Shown here piece after piece: positions 5,739 to 10,586 of a stretch of DNA of 10,586 nucleotides. This stretch comes from DRVV01 sp964487415. GTDB lineage: Archaea; Thermoproteota; Bathyarchaeia; Bathyarchaeales; Bathycorpusculaceae. The stretch is from assembly GCA_964487415.1 (NCBI GenBank), contig CAZAPQ010000082.1, forward strand, positions 1-10,586. Reading direction: 5' to 3'. The first letter of the stretch is position 1. Each line of letters starts with the position of its first letter. The translations under genes were made by a program, and so were the position numbers. The notes under the pieces are model-generated. The model was not told the origin of the DNA. It saw only the letters and a list, made by a program, of their open reading frames with translations, and ran no database searches.

Positions 5739-5865
5739 ACTCAGAACATGCTGCTCAAAACCTCTATATGTCTCATGAAATCCTCTGAGAGAAATTTGGG
5801 CAAAAAGTTTGATTAATGGGAAACGGAAAAGTTTCATTTTAATTTAGGACGGCTTAGGTTTACTG

Positions 5866-6726
5866 CTGAACGCTCCCATTCAATTTGAGATTGACGAAGG
5901 CAAGGCTGTTAATATCGCCAAAATTTTGTTAAACCTGATAAGGCAGAGGCATTGGCTTGTTTCTATGCCTGAATATCAGCTGCCCAGGAATCTTCAAGCT
6001 GGCACTCGCGAGCATGCCCTTTACTTGACTTATATCATCTCGATTGATTATATGACTGATGCTGAAAAACTTTGGAGCAGAGCCAGAAGCACGTGTGAGC
6101 TTTATCCTGAAAGGTTCACTCCTGAAAAGGTTTTGGCTGTCAGCGAAAAAACATTAGAAGTTTTTGTGCGAAGGCTCGGCGCAAGGTTCGCCCCTTCAGC
6201 GGCTAAAACATGGAAGAGAATATCACAAATTCTCATGGAAAAGTATGAGGGAGACCCAAGAAACATAACAGACCAGCCATTAACAATTGAAGAAATAAAA
6301 AAGAGGCTTCAGGATTTCCCCTATTTAAGAGGAGCCAAACTTGCAAATTTCTATATCCGAGCCATGGGAGAAACAGGCCTTTTTAAAGTTAAAGATTTAG
6401 AAGAGCTTGACATCCCAGTTGATAAGCAGATAGTCCGCTTTACAATATACACTGGCGTTTTAAAACTTAGAAGCGGCAAGTTTCAGGGATGTGCCAACGA
6501 CGATCCACTCCGAAGCCTTATTCAAGAGGCTTGGAGAAAAGCCGCCAAAACTATTGGTACAGCTCCGTGGAGGCTTGACGAACCCATGTGGAACATAGGC
6601 TCAAAACTGTGCACATTCAGAAAGTGTGGTCAATGTCCCGTAAATGTATATTGCGATAAAACGAAGGGAGTAGCCTTTCGAGATAACTTCTTAATATGGG
6701 AGCCGCGGCATAATATCCTCAAATGA
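5866..6726 (+). CDS. HhH-GPD-fold DNA glycosylase-like protein with 4-Cys iron-sulfur loop; start codon unclear
   Basis: Numbering from the TTG at 5926 (266 residues), the protein shows the EndoIII/MutY plan. An all-helical N-terminal half precedes a helix-hairpin-helix-like segment FPYLRGAKLANFYIRAMG. Then comes DIPVDKQIVRF, in which Asp166 occupies the place of the catalytic Asp in 'PVDxHVxR'. A C-terminal cysteine loop (Cys229, Cys234, Cys237, Cys243; C-x4-C-x2-C-x5-C) matches the 4Fe-4S loop of EndoIII apart from one residue less. The EndoIII catalytic Lys of GVGRKTA is not present, so a monofunctional glycosylase or nucleoside glycosidase is more likely than a lyase; the substrate is unknown. 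The frame is clearly coding upstream of 5926 (NAPIQFEIDEGKAVNIAK) back to a TAG at 5845, yet holds no ATG, GTG or TTG there. The start given here (CTG 5866) is a guess. Confidence 0.7.
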   Translation: MNAPIQFEIDEGKAVNIAKILLNLIRQRHWLVSMPEYQLPRNLQAGTREHALYLTYIISIDYMTDAEKLWSRARSTCELYPERFTPEKVLAVSEKTLEVFVRRLGARFAPSAAKTWKRISQILMEKYEGDPRNITDQPLTIEEIKKRLQDFPYLRGAKLANFYIRAMGETGLFKVKDLEELDIPVDKQIVRFTIYTGVLKLRSGKFQGCANDDPLRSLIQEAWRKAAKTIGTAPWRLDEPMWNIGSKLCTFRKCGQCPVNVYCDKTKGVAFRDNFLIWEPRHNILK

Positions 6727-6898
6727 AATTACCGTGTTTTAAAAACTTTGGACATTTATCGTTGAAAGTTTCTAAATGATTATCGAGGATGGATTCTACG
6801 CATTCGTTTACTATGGGCGATAGCCAAAATGGACCAGCCGAACGCTTAGCTGCGATTTTAAGCTATTGTGTAGTCTCCGCTATTCTATTTAGCTGTTC

Positions 6899-7426
6899 TT
6901 ATAATTCTCCAAGCTTGTATGCTATCCAAGGATCCTCCCCTGTTTCTTTGTATCTTTTCATTAAAGTTTCTTCGGCTAGTTCATATTGCTGTTTCCTAAC
7001 AAACTCCTCAGCCTTTCCTACATACGTTGAATTATAAAATTTCCATATAGGCGCTAATATGTGGGCAACTTTGTTACATATCAGCGCAAGCTTTTCAACA
7101 ACAACCCTGAAGTCTTCTTTATTAACGAAAAATCTTTAAAAGCCTCATCCCAATTGGCGTTCCGCGTAACTATCTTTACATAATCATTAAAGTCAACATA
7201 CCAAATTGGATGTAAATTATAAGGAATATACTAACCTCCGTTCTTCATTCCTCTTCCTATCTTCAGCATTTTCCCAAACATCTCCAAGAATTCTCTCCCT
7301 CCACCAATTCTTGCTTACCTTAGATAGTTGCATGATGATGAATTGCCTAAGAGTTTTCTCCAAAATATAAAGCCTAACATATTCATTTACGGGAATCTCC
7401 TCAGCCACTGAAACATGACGCTCCAA
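6899..7426 (-). pseudogene. Frameshifted Swt1-type HEPN domain gene
   Basis: Three minus-strand frames join into one protein. From a TTG at 7426 it reads EYVRLYILEKTLRQFI, then NWWRERILGDVWENAEDRK. After a slip near 7217-7235 it reads HPIWYVDFNDYVKIVTRN. After a second slip in an A5 run (plus strand 7128-7132) it reads NKEDFRVVVEKLALICNKVAH and ends at TAA (6899-6901) after DPWIAYKLGEL. The helical layout and the place of the ICNKVAH motif match Swt1-type HEPN domains, whose signature is RNxxAH. Here the Arg is Cys (TGT, one transition from CGT). HEPN proteins are commonly RNases of toxin or antiviral systems. Weak coding signal, broken by TAA and TAG, seems to continue toward 6720. With two frameshifts and a mutated motif the gene is almost certainly dead. 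Confidence 0.7.
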
Positions 7427-7479
7427 CCAAAACTATAAAGAGAGATGATTAGAATTAAAACTATTTTTTCTGGTAATGG

Positions 7480-8025
7480 TTATCCTTTTGCTTGGTGGCG
7501 GCTTTCTGCTATGGATTTGGCAGCTTCTATTATTTGTTCAGCCTGTTCCTTTTTCAGTTTGTGTCTTTTTTCGCCCAGTTCTTTGATGGCTGCTTCTACG
7601 TCTGAAAATTCAATATAACCCATTCTTAGACTTTCTAATAGCACAGTCCATGCGTTCCAAGTTTTGAGTCCAAACATTTTTGCCAGGCTGGAGAGGGCCT
7701 TTTCATCAACCAAAATTTCTGCCTTTTCCTCTCTTGCAAAAAGGAGTGTTTCAGCATCTGTTCTGGAGATGCCTTCGCCCTCAGCCAAACCTTTGGAGGC
7801 TGAAGCTAAATGTTTTGAAAGTTCTTTGACCATAATCCAGCCTTCTTCTATGGCTTTATTGATTATTTGAGCGTCGGCATGGCCGAGCCTGATGCCCTCG
7901 TTAACGGCTTCCCGTTTAACGTTTGGAGTTATTATCACTTTTTCGAAAAGTTTCTTCAATAGGTGAGGCTTGTTTATTTGGGCTAAATGGATAAGCGGGC
8001 CTGCATCTGAAACAGCGATTGGCAA
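7480..8025 (-). CDS. DUF3368 (PIN-like) toxin
   Basis: 181 residues. The start MPIAVSDAGPLIHLAQI is the usual N-terminus of DUF3368 proteins and carries the first PIN-type acidic residue (Asp7). Further candidates are Glu39 (VKREAV), Asp90 or Glu92 (SRTDAETLLFA) and Asp107 (ILVDEKALSSLAKMFGL). PIN domains are metal-dependent RNases; DUF3368 proteins are proposed toxins paired with UPF0175 antitoxins, as here. The gene starts with TTG at 8025, 3 nt after the antitoxin stop, so the two are translated from one mRNA. The C-terminal extension (about 145-181) is Lys/Glu rich and may form a coiled coil. No frame disruption is seen, so the pair may be active. Confidence 0.85.
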   Translation of the reverse strand: MPIAVSDAGPLIHLAQINKPHLLKKLFEKVIITPNVKREAVNEGIRLGHADAQIINKAIEEGWIMVKELSKHLASASKGLAEGEGISRTDAETLLFAREEKAEILVDEKALSSLAKMFGLKTWNAWTVLLESLRMGYIEFSDVEAAIKELGEKRHKLKKEQAEQIIEAAKSIAESRHQAKG

Positions 8026-8028
8026 GGC

Positions 8029-8331
8029 TTAATCTCCATATTTTGCCTTCATGTATTCGCGTATGCCCTCAGAATCCCAGTTAACTGGAACGCCTTCCCT
8101 CTCCAAGATTTCAAGAAACTCACGCAGCGAAATCCCTAAAATTTCAGCAGCCCGCCCAGCAGTCAACTTCCCCCTCCGATAGAGATCAGCAACTCTTCTG
8201 CGTAGTCCATCCTCAATAAACTCCTTAATGAGAGTTGAACGGTCAACATCCTCAATACGCCTTAAGGCTTCAATCCTTTCCAAGTTACGCTTTGAAAGGC
8301 GAACAGTGATCACGGCGCTTTTCTCAGTCAT
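8029..8331 (-). CDS. UPF0175 antitoxin with N-terminal ribbon-helix-helix
   Basis: 100 residues in two parts. Residues about 7-50 form a ribbon-helix-helix: strand AVITVRLS, then helices NLERIEALRRIE and DRSTLIKEFIEDGL. Residues about 50-100 (VADLYRRGKLTAGRAAEILG, ISLREFLEILEREGVPVNW) are the UPF0175 domain. The first part binds operator DNA as a dimer; the second is expected to bind and block the toxin. It is the first gene of the two-gene operon with the DUF3368 toxin and starts at an ATG. Direct repeats of ATACA just upstream are the likely operator, giving the usual autoregulation of such pairs. Confidence 0.88.
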   Translation of the reverse strand: MTEKSAVITVRLSKRNLERIEALRRIEDVDRSTLIKEFIEDGLRRRVADLYRRGKLTAGRAAEILGISLREFLEILEREGVPVNWDSEGIREYMKAKYGD

Positions 8332-8344
8332 GTTTATCCCAAAT

Positions 8345-8368
8345 ATATGAATACAATGTAATACATAA
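8345..8368 (-). promoter_or_regulatory. Putative autoregulatory operator of the UPF0175/DUF3368 pair
   Basis: ATACA occurs at 8351-8355 and again at 8361-8365 (10-bp period, one DNA turn), 20-34 bp upstream of the antitoxin ATG. Ribbon-helix-helix dimers bind such short repeats. A TATA-like ATATATTT (minus strand, about 8342-8349) lies beside it. Confidence 0.4.
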
Positions 8369-8595
8369 GCCTACCTTATTTTCCAAGACCTAATTAACAA
8401 TAAAATTTTGAAGTTTAGGAAATGGTTAGCAACTTCAACATACTACGTCTTAAATAGCGGGAGGAGGACTGCTCCAGCCCTGATCTTAACGTGTTTAATT
8501 TAATGCGGTTGTTTTCCTTATACATTAAAAGGTCTCGAATTTTCTAAAGTTGTAGCAAAAATGCCTATTAATTTTCTCCAGCCTCAAAGAGCCAA

Positions 8596-8630
8596 CTGCT
8601 AAGCCTGTGGTCTGTTTGGGCCGCGTGGAT
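8596..8630 (+). repeat. Degraded partial copy of the tRNA-Ser gene (candidate att remnant)
   Basis: CTGCTAAGCCTGTGG (8596-8610) is identical to tRNA-Ser positions 5682-5696. The match continues to 8630 with only three differences in 35 bases (8613, 8626, 8629). All three are transitions. It starts at the first base of the anticodon loop and fades inside the T arm, so it cannot be a working tRNA. It is the likely displaced 3' fragment left by integration. Confidence 0.75.
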
Positions 8631-8724
8631 TTGTGTTAGGTCCTATTTATGGTTGTGTCTTGGGCGGTTTTTCAGGCCCTTTTATGCCTCTTTCTGGATG
8701 GTAGATGGTTTAAAGGGTTTTATG

Positions 8725-8733
8725 TTTATAAAT
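8725..8733 (+). promoter_or_regulatory. TATA box for the small protein/nucleotidyltransferase pair
   Basis: TTTATAAAT lies about 27 bp upstream of a GTG at 8752 and 39 bp upstream of the ATG at 8764. A leaderless or very short-leader transcript is therefore expected. Confidence 0.4.
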
Positions 8734-8763
8734 GATACAGCCTAACTTATTGTGGTTTTGCAT

Positions 8764-8967
8764 ATGCGTATGCAGGATTGGAGGAGGCTTAAACCCGAAG
8801 AAAGGGTGGATTTGGCTGTTAACATGAGTGATGTTTGTATTCGGGTTTGCGCTGAAGGTGTTAGGGCGCAATATCCAAACATAGACGAGGAAAGGCTTAT
8901 CGAGCTTGTGAGGGAACGCCTCATGTTTGAGAAGAACCTGCGGAGAAGGAGCCTAAACCTTGGATAG
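8764..8967 (+). CDS. Small protein paired with the nucleotidyltransferase (possible antitoxin)
   Basis: 67 residues from the ATG at 8764 (a GTG at 8752 is an alternative). The sequence MRMQDWRRLKPEERVDLAVN then MSDVCIRVCAEGVRAQYPNI is helical, with a conserved-looking 'W..L.PEER..LA..MS' opening and an 'EERLIELVRERLMFEK' second helix. I cannot name a family with certainty. Its stop overlaps the TTG start of the following nucleotidyltransferase gene by 8 nt, so the two are translationally coupled. Small helical partners upstream of MNT/AbiEii-like nucleotidyltransferases are typical of toxin-antitoxin operons, which suggests that role here. Confidence 0.65.
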   Translation: MRMQDWRRLKPEERVDLAVNMSDVCIRVCAEGVRAQYPNIDEERLIELVRERLMFEKNLRRRSLNLG

Positions 8968-9509
8968 TTTTGAGGGTTTTCTTAGACGGATTGTTAAAAG
9001 CTTTAATGCGGCTGGTTTAGATTACATGTTTACCGGGGCTTTGGCTGTAAGCTATTATGGGCGGGCGCGCACCCGTGGACGTTGACGTTGTTGTTGCTGT
9101 TGGCGGTGATGGCTGGCGGGAACGCTTTCTTTCAACCTTGCGGGCGGCTGGCCTGGTGGTTGAGGAGAAAACGCTAGATGACGCTTTGAAAAGCGGCTAT
9201 AACGTATCCACTTTCAGGGACAGCAAGTCGCCCATAACAGTAGACATAATTCTTTCGCGGGAGAAACTGGCCAAAAAACGGGGCAAGGTTTTGGATTTAC
9301 CAACATATTTCCAAAAGCCCGAAGACCTTGTTTTGTCTAAGCTTCGCATGATTGAGGCTACTGAGCCGCGGGAAAGGGCGCAGAAAGACATTGACGACGT
9401 AAAAGCCATACTGAAATTTGCAAGGGTTGATTTGGAGAAGGTTAGGCGCAAAGCCGAGAAAGATGGCACACTTCGAATTCTAGAAAGCATACTGTCACAG
9501 CAAGGTTAG
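8960..9509 (+). pseudogene. MNT/AbiEii-like nucleotidyltransferase, frameshifted at the active site
   Basis: From a TTG at 8960 the frame reads LDSFEGFLRRIVKSFNAAGL and DYMFTGALAVSYYGRART, then stops at a TGA. The rest of the protein continues in another frame from near 9075 (VDVDVVVAVGGDGWRERF) to a stop at 9509. Joined, about 182 residues show the nucleotidyltransferase fold: the 'TGALAVSYYG' glycine motif (about 25-34) followed by the DxD metal pair. Related proteins transfer nucleotides and act as toxins or antitoxins. The slip lies at 9071-9078. A lost GT from CGTGTGGAC would restore the family spacing R-T-x-x-D-x-D; one extra C in ACCC would also restore the frame. Without repair the catalytic half would have to start at ATG 9057, lacking the glycine motif, so it would be inactive. 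An assembly error is possible. Confidence 0.75.
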
Positions 9510-9596
9510 AGATGTTTGTTAAGCGTAGCAAGGAAGCAAGCGGTATTGGGAGGCTTATTCCTATAAAGGATTTGAGGTTGTTGAAAAGGCGGCTGT

Positions 9597-10028
9597 TTAT
9601 GGGTTTTCGTTTATCCATATGGTTTGGTTTAAGCCTCTAAAGTGTTCGTCGCCTGTGATGAGTTTTGCGTTTAGGGTTTTTGCTGTTGCCATTATTATGG
9701 CGTCGAAGAGGCTTGTAGCTTTTAGGTTTTCTTTTTTGGCTTTTTCCGTTAGTTGCATGTAACATTTTGCTGATTCAATGGCTAGTTGGGGGTTTATGGG
9801 AATTATTTCTGTGGTTTCCTCTATTGTTTTTAGGCGGTGGTTTATGGTTTGTTCTTTTGCGCCTTCGCGGAGGTATTTGCGGGCTATTTCCGCTAGTACA
9901 ATGTCTGGGGTGTAGGCTTCCTCTGCCTCTTGTATTGCTTTTTTGGCTTTTTCGCCTTTGAGGCTGCCTATAAAGATTTCAATCCAAGCATAGGAGTCGA
10001 CCACTACAGATTTCGCTGCTGTTTTCAC
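9597..10028 (-). CDS. VapC-type PIN-domain toxin
   Basis: 143 residues. All four PIN acidic residues are visible: Asp11 (VVVDSYAWIEIF), Glu47 (DIVLAEIARKYL), Asp109 (TSLFDAIIMATA) and Asp127 (LITGDEHFRG). These coordinate magnesium in a sequence-specific RNase that blocks translation when free of its antitoxin. It starts with GTG at 10028, placed by GGAGG 9 nt upstream. The antitoxin gene upstream runs 50 nt into this gene in another frame, so the two are coupled. The frame is intact, so the toxin may work. Confidence 0.9.
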   Translation of the reverse strand: MKTAAKSVVVDSYAWIEIFIGSLKGEKAKKAIQEAEEAYTPDIVLAEIARKYLREGAKEQTINHRLKTIEETTEIIPINPQLAIESAKCYMQLTEKAKKENLKATSLFDAIIMATAKTLNAKLITGDEHFRGLNQTIWINENP

Positions 10029-10221
10029 CGCGGTCTTCCTCCGTGAAGGGCTTTATTTTCCCCTCGTCAATGCCGAAGGCTTCGTTTAGCCTTTCTCTGC
10101 GTTGTTGTTTTATGAAAAGCCTTATTGTTTCATCTAGGGTTTTGGCGCCGAGCTTCTGCTGAAGCTTCATTAACATTTTAAGGGTGGATTTAGAAACCCT
10201 TATAGTGGTTGTTTCGCTCAT
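9979..10221 (-). CDS. VapB-type ribbon-helix-helix antitoxin
   Basis: 80 residues. Residues 1-45 are a ribbon-helix-helix: strand TTTIRVSKS, helix TLKMLMKLQQKLG, helix TLDETIRLFIKQQ. An acidic tail (FGIDEGKIKPFTEEDRGE) that would wrap the toxin follows. It is the first gene of the pair and its 3' end overlaps the toxin's 5' end by 50 nt, more than the few bases usual in vapBC. The last 15 or so residues (SSEICSGRLLCLD) lie in that overlap and may be a late extension from loss of an earlier stop. Repeated TATAC boxes just upstream suggest autoregulation. Confidence 0.82.
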   Translation of the reverse strand: MSETTTIRVSKSTLKMLMKLQQKLGAKTLDETIRLFIKQQRRERLNEAFGIDEGKIKPFTEEDRGENSSEICSGRLLCLD

Positions 10222-10229
10222 ATTCTTCG

Positions 10230-10264
10230 CCTATACAAGTATACAATATACATGCATATAAAAA
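10230..10264 (-). promoter_or_regulatory. vapBC promoter/operator with TATAC repeats
   Basis: TATAC occurs three times (10232-10236, 10240-10244, 10247-10251) and is followed by ATGCAT and the TATA-like TTTTTATATG on the minus strand (about 10255-10264). The repeats begin about 10 bp upstream of the antitoxin ATG and so cover the likely transcription start, as expected for self-repression. Confidence 0.5.
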
Positions 10265-10465
10265 TACTCATAAACAGTTTCTACAAAAGCAGCCACCTAG
10301 AAAACTTCACGCCGAAGACTGTCAAGAGGGCGTTTAGGCTCTTTCTACTACTGTGCATTAACTGTGCTGCACTTATTCCTAACATGAATCCTGCGTAATG
10401 GATGAGGATGTTTATGTTGGTTTATTGGACATTACATGTCACTTTGTAAATTTTGTTTTTGGAAT
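10265..10465. other. Intergenic stretch, no gene supported
   Basis: Both strands carry only short frames. A plus-strand run (FTPKTVKRAFRLFLLLC near 10300-10350) has a protein-like look but no start, and it stops soon after. It might be a fragment of something larger, but I cannot support a call. Confidence 0.3.
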
Positions 10466-10586
10466 TTAAGGTTTGACTATCGTGAAAAATACCAAAATTA
10501 CTTCAATTATAACTGCAAAAGAACTTAAAATTTCCAAAATCTTAGAGAGACTGAGTTCTCTTTTCGCTTCTTCACTTATATTTGGG
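10466..10586 (-). CDS. C-terminal end of an unidentified membrane protein, cut by window edge
   Basis: On the minus strand one frame is open from the right edge to a TAA at 10466-10468. Its last 39 residues begin with a charged segment (SEEAKRELSLSKILEI) and end in a hydrophobic helix (about 20 residues, SSFAVIIEVILVFFTIVK) and Pro. This looks like a C-terminal transmembrane segment. No family can be named from so little, and chance is possible. Confidence 0.4.
   Translation of the reverse strand, partial: PNISEEAKRELSLSKILEILSSFAVIIEVILVFFTIVKP

Larger units (their letters stand above)
5739..8595. mobile_element. Candidate tRNA-integrated element relic between tRNA-Ser and its partial copy
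   Basis: The intact tRNA-Ser at 5650-5738 and a truncated copy at 8596-8630 lie in the same orientation about 2.9 kb apart. That is the arrangement left by an element that integrates into a tRNA 3' half: the intact gene is rebuilt on one side and a 3' fragment is displaced to the other. The copy begins exactly at the anticodon loop, as in SSV-type archaeal integration. No integrase or replication gene is visible, and the cargo is an HhH-fold protein, a dead HEPN gene and a toxin-antitoxin pair, so it is at most a remnant. The boundaries are inferred. Confidence 0.45.

Noticed and set aside
5533..5739. Minus-strand frame beginning MARGAGFEPARPKRTTG
   Set aside because: It is the antisense translation of the tRNA-Ser gene; this 'GAGFEPARPKRTTG' peptide is a well-known false prediction over tRNA genes.
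6789..7037. Plus-strand 82-codon frame
   Set aside because: Antisense to the reconstructed HEPN pseudogene and not itself protein-like.
9511..9642. Short plus-strand frame after the nucleotidyltransferase (MFVKRSKEASGIGRLI)
   Set aside because: 43 codons, no recognisable family, and it overlaps the 3' end of the convergent vapC; not enough support.
9767..9961. Plus-strand Leu/Trp/Gly-rich 64-codon frame
   Set aside because: Antisense to vapC; the composition is an artefact of the reverse strand.
1..10586. CRISPR array or insertion sequence
   Set aside because: No regularly spaced repeats, no transposase or integrase frame and no terminal inverted repeats could be seen.

Overview
The window looks archaeal, probably from an uncultivated Bathyarchaeia or other TACK-type lineage; this is inferred, not proven. 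Genes are preceded by A/T-rich TATA-like boxes with short or absent leaders. Toxin-antitoxin families common in archaea (UPF0175/DUF3368, PIN/ribbon-helix-helix) are present. Several starts are TTG or GTG. Many genes here are broken, so this is largely an accessory, decaying region.

Region 1 (1-2290, minus strand) holds an envelope/secretion cluster. It contains the N-terminus of an ABC-type (MacB/FtsX-like) permease running off the left edge, a decayed second copy of that same 5' end, a membrane-anchored coiled-coil protein, and a secreted protein with a signal peptide. All four transcription units carry the same motif (CAGAATT..TCCAAAATC or a variant) directly upstream of the TATA box, so they look like a small co-regulated regulon. 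A divergent winged-helix regulator (2649-2951) is in an operon with a four-helix membrane protein (2969-3433).

Region 2 (3434-5520, plus strand) is more ordinary. It holds a 4-oxalocrotonate-tautomerase-like enzyme, a 24-residue Lys/Glu-rich mini-protein, and a HemN/HemW-like radical SAM protein whose start codon lies inside a perfect 9-bp inverted repeat.

Region 3 (5650-8630) looks like a relic of an integrated element. An intact tRNA-Ser(GCU) lies at its left end. A 35-bp degraded copy of the anticodon-loop-to-T-loop part of the same tRNA lies, in the same orientation, about 2.9 kb downstream. Between them are an HhH-GPD-fold protein with a C-terminal four-cysteine cluster (EndoIII/MutY-like), a frameshifted Swt1-type HEPN gene, and a UPF0175/DUF3368 toxin-antitoxin pair. 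No integrase is visible.

Region 4 (8631-10586) continues the toxin-antitoxin theme. It has a small acidic/basic protein overlapping a MNT/AbiEii-like nucleotidyltransferase that is frameshifted beside its DxD motif, then a VapBC pair on the minus strand, and the C-terminus of an unidentified membrane protein entering from the right edge. The island therefore holds three toxin-antitoxin-type modules plus a dead HEPN gene within about 3.3 kb.
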